Assembly: GCA_002345965.1 (NCBI GenBank)
Contig: DDTF01000018.1
Location: 186,201-250,200, forward strand
Source: Flammeovirgaceae bacterium UBA2371
GTDB taxonomy: Bacteria; Bacteroidota; Bacteroidia; Cytophagales; Cyclobacteriaceae
DNA: 64,000 bases
Reading direction: 5' to 3'
The translations under genes and the position numbers were made by a program. How positions within the stretch are numbered: the stretch's first letter is position 1; each line of letters starts with the position of its first letter. A model generated the notes under the pieces. That model ran no database searches, had not been told where the DNA came from, and saw nothing but the letters and a program-made list of their open reading frames with translations. This document shows positions 28,069 to 36,470 of the stretch, piece after piece.

Positions 28069-29217
28069 ATGATTAAACTTCAACGCTCAAAATTTTCATT
28101 GCCAGCAGGCATTACATATCTCAACTGTGCCTACATGTCCCCTCTTTTGAAAAGCGTGGAGAAGGCAGGAATAGACGGAATAAAAGGAAAACGGAATCCT
28201 CTTCAAATATCACCTGAAGAGTTTTTCAAGACGGGCGAACTTTTAAGAAAACAATTTTCCAAGCTAGTGGGCTGCAAAGATCCAAGCCGCATCGCTTTGG
28301 TTCCCTCTGTATCTTATGGCTTGGCCAATGCTGTACACAATATCAAATTATCTCCTTCTGAAAAAGTAATTGTAACCGGTGAGCAATTCCCGAGCAACTA
28401 CTATCCATGGCAAAGACTGTGCTTGGATAGTGGTGCCACCCTGGATGTCATCGCTGCTCCACCAACAACAATAAACAGAGGAAAAATATGGAATGAGAAA
28501 ATCCTGGACGCCATAGACCACAACACCAGAGTGGTTTCACTGGGTCATGTGCACTGGGCCGATGGTACTTTATTTAATTTAAAAGAAATAAGAAGGAGAA
28601 CACTGGAAGTGGGTGCTTTACTTATCATTGATGGCACACAGTCCGTAGGCGCGCTGCCCTTTGACATACAAAGCATTCAACCTGATATGTTGGTGTGTGC
28701 GGGTTACAAATGGTTGATGGGTCCATACTCTATCGGCCTGGCCTACTACGGTCCTTATTTTGATAATGGAAAGCCCATTGAAGAAAACTGGATTAATAGA
28801 CTCAACAGTGAAGACTTTGCCGGACTTGTCAATTATCAGGTGGCTTATCAGCCTGGGGCACTCCGGTATGAGGTAGGTGAACACAGCAATTTTATACTTG
28901 CTCCAATGATGCTTGAAGCATTAAAACAAATCAATGATTGGAAGCCTAAAAACATTCAGGCTTATTGCGCCAGTATTTCTAAGAAACCAATTGCACTACT
29001 AAAGGAAAACGGGTTTTGGATTGAGGATGAAAAATATCGCTCTAGTCATTTGTTTGGGGTTAGGCTGCCCGCTGGCAAGGACCTCAAGACCATTAAAGCT
29101 AAATTGAAGAAAAAAAATATTTCGGTTTCTTACCGTGGTAATGCGATTCGTGTAGCACCACATGTTTACAATCAAGAAAAAGAGCTGATGAATTTTGCCC
29201 GCGTGCTTATCGAATAA
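28069..29217 (+). CDS. Class V aminotransferase (PLP-dependent)
   Basis: The 382-residue protein has the fold-type I PLP signatures: LVPSVSYGLANAV (about 77-89, phosphate side), the Asp that binds the pyridine nitrogen in LIIDGTQSVGALPFD (Asp188) and the Schiff-base lysine in CAGYKWLMGPY (Lys214). It is closest in look to the cysteine-desulfurase-like and kynureninase-like branch, but the desulfurase cysteine loop is not evident, so the substrate is open. It sits between a lipoprotein gene (2 bases) and an EamA permease (4 bases), which suggests joint handling of some amino acid or its exporter. It is cytosolic. Confidence 0.85.
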   Translation: MIKLQRSKFSLPAGITYLNCAYMSPLLKSVEKAGIDGIKGKRNPLQISPEEFFKTGELLRKQFSKLVGCKDPSRIALVPSVSYGLANAVHNIKLSPSEKVIVTGEQFPSNYYPWQRLCLDSGATLDVIAAPPTTINRGKIWNEKILDAIDHNTRVVSLGHVHWADGTLFNLKEIRRRTLEVGALLIIDGTQSVGALPFDIQSIQPDMLVCAGYKWLMGPYSIGLAYYGPYFDNGKPIEENWINRLNSEDFAGLVNYQVAYQPGALRYEVGEHSNFILAPMMLEALKQINDWKPKNIQAYCASISKKPIALLKENGFWIEDEKYRSSHLFGVRLPAGKDLKTIKAKLKKKNISVSYRGNAIRVAPHVYNQEKELMNFARVLIE

Positions 29218-29221
29218 ATAG

Positions 29222-30148
29222 ATGAGCGAGAAATCATCGGGATATCTTATCGGAGGCATTCTCATAACCATACTGGGTTCAATCTGCTTTTCGGCCAAAG
29301 CGATATTTGTGAAGCTGGCCTACGTAGAAACAACCGTTGATGCGGTATCTCTGCTTGCCCTCCGCATGATTTTTTCTATACCATTTTTTCTGGGATCTGC
29401 ATTAATTACTTCCTCTCAGAAAGGCAATGTAAAGTTTACTACCAAGCAATGGTTTTACATCGCCTTTATTGGTTGTCTGGGGTATTACGTGAGCAGCTTA
29501 CTGGATTTTCTGGGATTACAATACATTTCAGCAGGCATGGAGCGTCTTATCCTGTTTATGTATCCCACAATTGTTGTGCTCATGTCTGCTGCCATTTCTA
29601 AAGAAAAAATTAAAACAAAACAATGGGTCGCGCTTATTCTAACTTATAGCGGACTGCTCCTCGCATTTACTGGTGAAGTTTCACTTGGCTCCTCCGATGA
29701 CCCTAATTTTTACCTGGGGTGTTTCCTGGTGTTTGGGTGTGCGGTTACGTTTGCTGCTTATATAGTGGGGAGTGGAAAGTTAATTCCGATGGTTGGGCCT
29801 GTAAAATTCAATAGCTACGCCATGAGTTTTGCTGCCATTGGAGTATTACTTCATTTCTTTATTACCAGCGACAAATCACTGCTGTACCTGGACAATAAAA
29901 TTTACATCTTTAGTTTTTTAATGGCCATTATCTCTACCGTTATCCCCTCCTACCTTCGTTCTGAAGGAATAAAAAGAATTGGACCAGAGAATGCATCCAT
30001 CGTGACCAGTATTGGACCTGCTTCCACTATTATTCAGGCCAATATTTTCCTGGATGAGCCTATTTTCGCACTTCAGATAGCTGGCACTGTATTGATATTA
30101 TCGGGTGTGATGCTGATCAGCTGGAAGGCAAAAAGAAATCTGGCTTAG
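29222..30148 (+). CDS. EamA-family (DMT superfamily) transporter
   Basis: The 308-residue protein has about ten hydrophobic segments in two five-helix halves: residues about 8-150 and 160-305. The second half ends in the typical GPENASIVTSIGPASTIIQANIFLDEPIFALQIAGTVLILSGVMLI. Family members export metabolites such as amino acids, or import some, by proton exchange at the inner membrane. Its start lies 4 bases after the aminotransferase stop, so export of the product or substrate of that enzyme is possible but not shown. Confidence 0.88.
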   Translation: MSEKSSGYLIGGILITILGSICFSAKAIFVKLAYVETTVDAVSLLALRMIFSIPFFLGSALITSSQKGNVKFTTKQWFYIAFIGCLGYYVSSLLDFLGLQYISAGMERLILFMYPTIVVLMSAAISKEKIKTKQWVALILTYSGLLLAFTGEVSLGSSDDPNFYLGCFLVFGCAVTFAAYIVGSGKLIPMVGPVKFNSYAMSFAAIGVLLHFFITSDKSLLYLDNKIYIFSFLMAIISTVIPSYLRSEGIKRIGPENASIVTSIGPASTIIQANIFLDEPIFALQIAGTVLILSGVMLISWKAKRNLA

Positions 30149-30214
30149 CGTTTCAAGTTCTATTTTTCTTAGTTAAAAATATTTAATCTTCACCGGATCT
30201 ATTAAATTCATAAG

Positions 30215-30868
30215 ATGAGAACTGCTCTTCTTTTGACCTTTTCCATTATCTGTTTTACAACATGGGCACAAAAGCCTCAGTATACTTTTGTCTTTTTAAA
30301 CACACGCACCGACAAAGCTGAGTTGCCAAAAGAAGAAGTAGACCAACTCATGAAACTTCACCTCAACAATATTGAAAAGTTAGCTCAAGAAGGAAAACTC
30401 CTGGTGGCAGGACCATTTGAAGGAGGAGGTGGGATTTTTATTTTTAATAGCGCCTCTTCAGATACAGTAAAGCAATGGCTAAGTACCGATCCTGCGGTGA
30501 AGGCAAACCGATGGAGAATTGAAATGTTTCCTTATTTGCCAAGGGTGGGATCGGTATGTGTAGTTGATCCCAACGTTGAAATGGTGACTTATACTTTCAT
30601 CCGATACATTTCCACTATTACAAAATTCAATGTGCAAAAGGCAGGAGAAACGTTTAAGAAACATGATGACTACTTGAAGCAAATTGTAAAAACCGGTAAT
30701 GTGATCGCGGAAGGAATTTTTCCCAATAGGGATGGAGGCATTTTGATAATGAAGGGAGAAGTAGATCAATCGCTTATTGAAGCTGACCCATCCATGACTG
30801 ATACGGTATTCAGTATCGAATTTAAAAAACTGTGGGTAGGTAAAGGAAGTTTTTGCGAATCGGAATAA
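30215..30868 (+). CDS. Exported tandem YCII-like protein
   Basis: The 217-residue protein has a signal peptide (ends TTWAQ) and two copies of a YCII-like ferredoxin fold: residues about 22-105 (YTFVFLNTRTDKAELP, HLNNIEKLAQEGKLLVAGPF) and about 115-210 (YTFIRYISTITKF, HDDYLKQIVKTGNVIAEGIF). YCII domains are small, dimeric and often have a conserved His-Asp pair; here both copies keep the His of the helix (LHLNN, KHDDY). An exported tandem form is less usual than the cytosolic single domain. Function is not known. It is tail-to-tail with the next gene with no base between stop codons. Confidence 0.75.
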   Translation: MRTALLLTFSIICFTTWAQKPQYTFVFLNTRTDKAELPKEEVDQLMKLHLNNIEKLAQEGKLLVAGPFEGGGGIFIFNSASSDTVKQWLSTDPAVKANRWRIEMFPYLPRVGSVCVVDPNVEMVTYTFIRYISTITKFNVQKAGETFKKHDDYLKQIVKTGNVIAEGIFPNRDGGILIMKGEVDQSLIEADPSMTDTVFSIEFKKLWVGKGSFCESE

Positions 30869-31729
30869 TTACTCACTCACTACTATTGCCAGTTTCTTTC
30901 CATCCTGCGATATGGCTAGTCGCGAAATGCCTTTCAACTCATTATTGGCAAACTCAATTTCAGTCCATCCACCCTTCGATTTCGGATTATAAAAAAACAG
31001 CTTCATTCCATCGCTCATAATAATTCTGCCATCATTTGTCCAGGTGAGGTCTTCTCGGCCTGGTAATGTGGCAACAATGGGTGATATCTTCCGCGACTTC
31101 TTATCTATTCTTTGAATGACCCAATCCTTTTCTGATTTTTTGTGCACAAAACTCAACGCCTGCTCTCCAGGTATTTGATGAAGGGAACGGCCAATATTAT
31201 TTTCAATCACCTCACTTGTTTTGCTTTTCAAATCATACCATTGTAAAGTCATCGGGTCTCCCAGTACAAATAGCATTAACTGATTTGCATTCACCCAGGC
31301 ATGGTAGCCTACTATCAGATTATCAATCAGCACTATGGCCTCTCCGCCACCCACCGGATATTGACCCAAGTCTTGTGCTCCGTTATCTCTTTGTATGATA
31401 CAAGAAATGTACTGCCCATCAGGAGTCAGCGTTGGAGAATACTCACGCTCGGAAGTAGTTGTTAATAAACTGGTCTCACCCGTGTTGTAATTGTAGGTTT
31501 TTATGTCTGACCGACCTTCTTCATTAAAAGAGGCATAGTATAAAATGGGGTCTCTCTTATGAAATGAAGGCTGGTTGTCATAACCTGGGTGATTGGTTAC
31601 ATTGACAGGGTTGCTTATCGAAATCTTACTTTTGCTCAGCTGCACGTCCAGCAAATAAATTTCAGAACCTGTTTGTGAGACTGAAACAAGAGGGACGCTT
31701 ATAAGAAGCAGCAACAGATATTTTTTCAT
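30869..31729 (-). CDS. Exported PD40/TolB-like beta-propeller protein
   Basis: The 286-residue protein has a signal peptide (ends VSVSQ) and repeated beta-propeller blades of the WD40-like PD40 type, such as QPSFHKRDPILYYASFNEEG, SPTLTPDGQYISCIIQ and RLAISQDGKKLAIVVSE. Four to five blades can be seen. Such domains bind proteins or ligands in the periplasm; no catalytic domain is attached. The gene is alone, divergent from the YpdA-like gene. Confidence 0.78.
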   Translation of the reverse strand: MKKYLLLLLISVPLVSVSQTGSEIYLLDVQLSKSKISISNPVNVTNHPGYDNQPSFHKRDPILYYASFNEEGRSDIKTYNYNTGETSLLTTTSEREYSPTLTPDGQYISCIIQRDNGAQDLGQYPVGGGEAIVLIDNLIVGYHAWVNANQLMLFVLGDPMTLQWYDLKSKTSEVIENNIGRSLHQIPGEQALSFVHKKSEKDWVIQRIDKKSRKISPIVATLPGREDLTWTNDGRIIMSDGMKLFFYNPKSKGGWTEIEFANNELKGISRLAISQDGKKLAIVVSE

Positions 31730-31787
31730 TTGATTTCTAATATGGAAATGAAGCTAGCAAAAAATCTTCATACCCTTGTTCAAATTG

Positions 31788-31795
31788 TATCTTTG
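31788..31795 (+). promoter_or_regulatory. Perfect -7 element before the YpdA-like gene
   Basis: TATCTTTG matches the Bacteroidota -7 consensus TAnnTTTG exactly. The tetramer 19 bases upstream is TCTT, a poor -33. Transcription would begin near 31,802, so the ATG at 31855 would have a leader of about 50 bases. Confidence 0.45.
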
Positions 31796-31854
31796 TCTCT
31801 TCACTTTTCCCAAAGATGCTTAATAACATCTTTACTGAATCAGATCTAATAGAG

Positions 31855-32829
31855 ATGAAAAATAAACATGACTTAATTATAATAGGCGCTGGCCCTATTG
31901 GTCTTGCTTGTGGCATCGAAGCAAAAAAAGCAGGATTAAACTATTTAATTATTGAAAAAGGTTGTCTGGTCAATTCACTTTATCACTACCCAATGAACAT
32001 GACGTTTTTTTCAACGTCCGAAAAGTTGGAGATAGGTGGTGTGCCCTTTATCTCACATGGTGCTAAACCCAACAGAGTAGAGGCATTGGAATATTACCGA
32101 AGGGTCTGTTTAAGCTGGGATTTGAAAGTAAAGTTGTACGAAGAGGTTAATTCTGTAATAAAAACCAATGATGGCTTTGAAATTGCTACAACCAAGGGCG
32201 AGTATTCATCAACTGCTCTTGTATTGGCACTTGGGTTTTACGATCTCCCCTATCTCTTGAATGTGCCCGGTGAAGACCTCCCTAAAGTAAAACACTACTA
32301 TGACGAACCCCACCCCTATTTCAAACAAAAAATCATCGTGGTAGGCGCAGCCAATTCAGCAGTCGATGTGGCGTTGGAAACCTGGCGCAAAGGTGCGGAA
32401 GTAAACATGGTGATAAGAGAATCAGAAATCAGGGAAACGGTAAAATACTGGGTGCGTCCGGATATTGAAAATCGTATAAAGGAAGGCAGTATTAAAGCCT
32501 ACTTCAATTCAGAAATTGTAAACATTGAAACCAATACGGTTGACATTAATACGCCCGATGGACCGCTCCGACTGGAAAATGATTTTGTGCTGGCCATGAC
32601 AGGCTATCAGCCTCCATTCAATTTCATGAAATCATTAGGCATTCAATTTCAGGAGGATGAATTTCATACACCAGTCTACAACGACCAAACCATGGAGAGT
32701 TCGGTGTCGAACTTATATTTAGCCGGAGTAGTTTGCGGTGGCCTGAAAACCAATAAATGGTTCATTGAAAATTCGCGCATACATGCAGCGTTGATCGCCA
32801 AGGCCATACAACAAAAAACCCTGCGTTGA
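31855..32829 (+). CDS. ypdA: YpdA-type putative bacillithiol disulfide reductase (FAD/NADPH)
   Basis: I choose the ATG at 31855 (MKNKHDLIIIGAGPIGLACG), which puts the FAD-binding GxGxxG at residues 10-15; the ATG at 31816 adds 13 residues not expected in the family. The 324-residue protein shows the NADPH dinucleotide motif IIVVGAANSAVD (about 160) and the closing FAD motif NLYLAGVVCGGLKTNKWFIENSRIH (about 289-312). No Cys-x-x-Cys redox pair is present, as in YpdA. Family members reduce oxidised bacillithiol in the cytosol, so this hints at bacillithiol use, but its biosynthesis genes are not in the window. The stop codon lies inside the terminator loop. Confidence 0.85.
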   Translation: MKNKHDLIIIGAGPIGLACGIEAKKAGLNYLIIEKGCLVNSLYHYPMNMTFFSTSEKLEIGGVPFISHGAKPNRVEALEYYRRVCLSWDLKVKLYEEVNSVIKTNDGFEIATTKGEYSSTALVLALGFYDLPYLLNVPGEDLPKVKHYYDEPHPYFKQKIIVVGAANSAVDVALETWRKGAEVNMVIRESEIRETVKYWVRPDIENRIKEGSIKAYFNSEIVNIETNTVDINTPDGPLRLENDFVLAMTGYQPPFNFMKSLGIQFQEDEFHTPVYNDQTMESSVSNLYLAGVVCGGLKTNKWFIENSRIHAALIAKAIQQKTLR

Positions 32830-32836
32830 GCAGGGT
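32818..32836. terminator. Bidirectional terminator overlapping the YpdA-like gene's stop codon
   Basis: A perfect 7-base stem (ACCCTGC at 32818-32824, GCAGGGT at 32830-32836) has a 5-base loop that contains the TGA stop (32827-32829). Six T's follow on the minus strand, so it serves the leftward lipoprotein gene best. On the plus strand it is followed by CTTTGTCTTTG. Confidence 0.8.
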
Positions 32837-32866
32837 CTTTGTCTTTGTTTATCTGATCTGGAAATT

Positions 32867-33406
32867 TTACAATGCGTCTGCAGTAATTTTTGCATCAACT
32901 TTTACGGTAAGTAAAAAGGTTACGGGTCCATTTGAAAAGTTACCCGCCATTGTCACTACAACAGCCTTGTCGCTTTTAAGTTGGTTGGCTACTGCATCTA
33001 CTTCTTGCTGGCTTAGATCCAATTCTGTTTCCACTCCCGAGCTTGATGCCGTATTCAGATTCAATCCTGAAATAGCAACTGAGCCTAGCGAACCATTCGT
33101 TCCAAACAACATATCTCCCGAAAATGTAGCATCAGAAGGTCCATTATAGCCGGATACTTTGTAAGTTATCTTATTCAGCTCAATGCCTTTGATTTTATCC
33201 TTGTATCTGTCTACCTCAGGATCAGTAGTTGCATCCAAAGTAACACTTTTTGAATAGCTGCCTTCTGGTGCGTCAGTGATTTGAATTGATTCCTGAAAAT
33301 TCGTAGAGAAGGAAACGTCATCCACCTTGTCAAAAACATCACAAGAACTTATAAGTCCTGCAATGAATATTGCCATTACCATTGATACTAAGAAACGATT
33401 TTTCAT
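32867..33406 (-). CDS. Hypothetical lipoprotein
   Basis: The ATG at 33406 (MKNRFLVSMVMAIFIAGLIS) gives a good lipobox ISSC at residues 20-23; the frame is open to 33448 but the added residues are not signal-like. The 179-residue protein is rich in beta strands and Ser/Thr/Asp, with SFSTNFQESIQITDAP (about 33-48) and a C-terminal VVVTMAGNFSNGPVTFLLTVKVDAKI. No family is recognised, though the composition recalls surface lipoproteins of Bacteroidota. It follows the fructosamine kinase gene after 42 bases and ends at the bidirectional terminator at 32,818-32,836. Confidence 0.65.
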   Translation of the reverse strand: MKNRFLVSMVMAIFIAGLISSCDVFDKVDDVSFSTNFQESIQITDAPEGSYSKSVTLDATTDPEVDRYKDKIKGIELNKITYKVSGYNGPSDATFSGDMLFGTNGSLGSVAISGLNLNTASSSGVETELDLSQQEVDAVANQLKSDKAVVVTMAGNFSNGPVTFLLTVKVDAKITADAL

Positions 33407-33448
33407 AAAATATATTTTTGTGATATTTAAAGATACGAAACTTTGCAC

Positions 33449-34336
33449 TTATTCGAAGTGCTTAATAATACGCTTAACCTGCAGAAGGTAACTGTTACCG
33501 AATAAAATAGCATGTACTAGTAATGGATACACATTGTAAAGGTCTTGTCGTAGCTCAAAACCTGCCTCAAGCGGGGAATAATGCGAATACGCTTCGTAAA
33601 AAGCAATATCAAATCCCCCAAAAAGTTTAGTGAACGCAATTTCGGCTTCACGATGTCCATAATACACTGCCGGATCAATAACAGCGGGTGCCCCATAATG
33701 GTTGATCACATTTCCACTCCACAAATCGCCATGCAGCAAGGAAGGTGCTTCAACAGGAAATAATTCTTCCATCCTGTAAAAGATTTTTTGCATGGATTGT
33801 TGGAATGGAACATCGATGCTATTTGATGATGAAAGTTGCATCAGCAAGGGCTCTAATCGTTTCGATATAAAAAATTGAATCCACGAATCGGCTGCATCAT
33901 TCTTCTGCACAAGAGATCCAATATAATTGTCATGATTCAAACCAAAATAGTCGTTGGACTTTCGATGCAACTTAGCTAGTTGTTTGCCTAATGTGCTCCA
34001 ATATGTTTCAGATTGAATATCCGCATCAAAAAACTCCATCAAAATGAATTGGTACCTATCCGCTTCTCCGGTTGTCACAACCTTGGGTGTTTGCACGGTT
34101 TCCGTTTTACTCAACAGCATTAATCCTTTTGCTTCAGCGACAAACATTCCCGGAAATTTTTTCTTGTCATTCCATTTTAGAAAATAATTGCCTCTTGAAG
34201 TAACCAGTTCTCCTCCATGATTGATACACCCACCTGCTGCAGCCCTGAAATTGATTAAGGTGACAACTGCCTGAACAGCCTGAAGAAAGTAATCAGCAAT
34301 ACTTTCTCGAATTGGAAAAGGTACCCGATCAATCAC
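33449..34336 (-). CDS. Fructosamine kinase family protein
   Basis: The 295-residue cytosolic protein is an APH/choline-kinase-like fold. It has the nucleotide-binding core GNYFLKWNDKKKFPGMFVAEAKGL, the LILMEFF-like hinge (FILMEFFDAD), the catalytic loop HGDLWSGN (about 199-206) and the metal Asp in VIDPAVYYGHREAEIAF, all signatures of the fructosamine-3-kinase group. It would phosphorylate ketoamine sugars on glycated amines, which then break down. It overlaps the TonB-dependent receptor gene by 4 bases (ATGA-type junction), so the two are translationally coupled. Confidence 0.9.
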   Translation of the reverse strand: MIDRVPFPIRESIADYFLQAVQAVVTLINFRAAAGGCINHGGELVTSRGNYFLKWNDKKKFPGMFVAEAKGLMLLSKTETVQTPKVVTTGEADRYQFILMEFFDADIQSETYWSTLGKQLAKLHRKSNDYFGLNHDNYIGSLVQKNDAADSWIQFFISKRLEPLLMQLSSSNSIDVPFQQSMQKIFYRMEELFPVEAPSLLHGDLWSGNVINHYGAPAVIDPAVYYGHREAEIAFTKLFGGFDIAFYEAYSHYSPLEAGFELRQDLYNVYPLLVHAILFGNSYLLQVKRIIKHFE

Positions 34337-36414
34337 TTAATGTCTTTCAAATCTACTTTTAGTCCGGCATAAAAATTTCGTGTAGGGGCCGCATTATAAT
34401 ATCGACCACCAAAAGCATTCAGGTCGTTGCCCAAACTGTATTTCTCATTTAATAAATTATCGGCACCTACGAAAAGCTCCACCCTTCCTGACCAAAATGC
34501 TTTGTAGCCCGTTCTAAGTCCCAGCAATGTAAATGAACTCGCATAGATATTGTTCAAGTCATTAAGTGAAATGTGGTCGGTAAAACTTCCTGTTACATTC
34601 ACATACCAGGCTTTCCTCAACGCTAAATCCAGCGCCAGAGAAAATATTACAGGAGGAACACCGGTCAAAGGATTGCCAGAATAATCCTGACCATCCTGAA
34701 CATATTTTACAAAACGATAATGATTGTATGCATAGCTGGATGTAAGCATAAAATCGGAAACATTACTTTGATTACTCAGTTTCGGCCGATAGACAACTTG
34801 CGCTTCTAGTCCCTTTTGATCGGTTTTCCCGGCATTCACAAAAAATTCAGCGCCATCAGTTGCTCGCTGAATGACAATGGTTTGGTTTAAAATGAAGTCA
34901 TACCATGTTACATCAAATTGAAGCCTTCGATCAATCGCATTTCCCCGAAAGCCCAATTCAAAATTGGTGCCTCTCTCCGCATTCAGGTTGCTGTTAAAGG
35001 TGTTGACAGATGGCCGTACTTCAGCCAAACCCGGAGGAGAAAAGCCATTGCTTACGCTCCCAAACACTGAAAGGTCATTGTTGATTTTTTTCAACAGTGC
35101 TACCCTGGGTGAAAATACAGCGTTAAAACTTTTTGATTGGGCTATGGATGGTCCAGGGTTATTTCGCTTGAAATTATAAGTCAGGAACGAAACGCTGCCT
35201 CCAGCAGTCAGATAATAGTTACGAGGTAGCTCGAGTTCCATTTGAATAAATCCTAAGCTTTGCAACGACTTCAGCTCATCTTCCGACTGAACAACAGAAG
35301 TTTTCATGCCTAAATCATTGTCATAGACACCGATGGGTGAAAAAAAATATTGACCTTCCAGTCCTGCAATGATCTTTCCCTTGTAGGAAGTTTTAGCAAA
35401 GTCAAATTGAGTTGATGCTCTTCCACCAATATTGGTCTCATCTCGGGATTCATAGTTGCGAATGCTGGGATTATCAAAACTGGTTTGAGAAACAAATACT
35501 CCCGCATGTGTGGACCATTTCTCACTCCAATCCAGATCATAGGATAATGCCGAATAAAAAGTTTTGTTATACACAGCTGCTCTATTTTCTACAGCGCCAG
35601 GTGAAAATGATGTGCCTGGTCTGGCCAATGCTGGATTTGACTCAAATTGTGTTAAAGTCAATCCACCGGGTGTCTCGTAAAAAAGATCTGAATAAAAACT
35701 CATCCATGATAGCGTTGATTTCTTTCCCAGTAAATAATGAACATTAGTATGGATTGAATTGCGGTCCATAGCAGATTGTTCACGATATCCGTCCGATTGT
35801 TGATGGGCATATTGAATGCTCGCTTTAAACTTATTGCTACCGACTTGATACCGTAGCCGATGATGCTGTAATCCGAAACTTCCGAAAGTGGATGAAAATT
35901 GAAGTCCTTTTTTGTTTTGACCAGGGCTTGTCAAAAATATTACCCCGCCAGTACCAGCTCCATACAGACTTGATCCGGGGCCTTTGATGATTTCTATTGA
36001 CCCTACTGCATCAAAATCAATTAAATTCAAATAGGTATTTCCTCCTCCATCCGTTAGTGGCAAACCGCTCCAGTAAACCTTAACATTGCGAATGCCAAAA
36101 GGAGAACGCAATAAACTTCCGCGAATTGAAAAACGATAGCTGCCCGGAGAGCGCTCTTCCATTCGGACACCTGGCACCAGATTGACAGCCGGCAATAGAT
36201 TGGTGCTGTTGAACCTCTCTAAGGATTTAGCATCCAAAAACCCTATGGAGGCTGGCACCTCTTTCAATACCCGTTGGTTGGCAAATCCCGAGACAACAAC
36301 TTCATTGAGTAACCTTACTGTATCAGCGAAAGTGCTATCAATAGATTGCGTTACCCCTCGGGTAGGCAGAATTATTAAAGCGTAAATTAAACAGCCCCAT
36401 ATTCTCATCTTCAT
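34333..36414 (-). CDS. TonB-dependent outer-membrane receptor
   Basis: I take the ATG at 36414 (MKMRIWGCLIYALIILPTRG) for its signal peptide; the frame extends to 36438 and another ATG is at 36408. The 693-residue protein has a plug domain (about 35-155: EVVVSGFANQRVLKEVPASI, IRGSLLRSPFGIRN, IEIIKGPGSSLYGAGTGGVI) and a 22-strand barrel ending in NLLNEKYSLGNDLNAFGGRY and NFYAGLKVDL. There is no N-terminal regulatory beta domain as in SusC, so it resembles classical siderophore-, cobalamin- or small-ligand receptors. It heads a minus-strand unit with fructosamine kinase and a lipoprotein, and is divergent from the amidohydrolase by about 56 bases. Ligand unknown. Confidence 0.93.
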   Translation of the reverse strand: MKMRIWGCLIYALIILPTRGVTQSIDSTFADTVRLLNEVVVSGFANQRVLKEVPASIGFLDAKSLERFNSTNLLPAVNLVPGVRMEERSPGSYRFSIRGSLLRSPFGIRNVKVYWSGLPLTDGGGNTYLNLIDFDAVGSIEIIKGPGSSLYGAGTGGVIFLTSPGQNKKGLQFSSTFGSFGLQHHRLRYQVGSNKFKASIQYAHQQSDGYREQSAMDRNSIHTNVHYLLGKKSTLSWMSFYSDLFYETPGGLTLTQFESNPALARPGTSFSPGAVENRAAVYNKTFYSALSYDLDWSEKWSTHAGVFVSQTSFDNPSIRNYESRDETNIGGRASTQFDFAKTSYKGKIIAGLEGQYFFSPIGVYDNDLGMKTSVVQSEDELKSLQSLGFIQMELELPRNYYLTAGGSVSFLTYNFKRNNPGPSIAQSKSFNAVFSPRVALLKKINNDLSVFGSVSNGFSPPGLAEVRPSVNTFNSNLNAERGTNFELGFRGNAIDRRLQFDVTWYDFILNQTIVIQRATDGAEFFVNAGKTDQKGLEAQVVYRPKLSNQSNVSDFMLTSSYAYNHYRFVKYVQDGQDYSGNPLTGVPPVIFSLALDLALRKAWYVNVTGSFTDHISLNDLNNIYASSFTLLGLRTGYKAFWSGRVELFVGADNLLNEKYSLGNDLNAFGGRYYNAAPTRNFYAGLKVDLKDIK

Positions 36415-36470
36415 GCACTTATAAAGTATCCTTATCATTTTCTAACTTGAGCCCGAATTAATAAAACACA

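Noticed and set aside
32826..33149. 107-residue plus-strand open frame
   Set aside because: It overlaps the terminator and lies opposite the lipoprotein gene, which has a signal peptide and lipobox.
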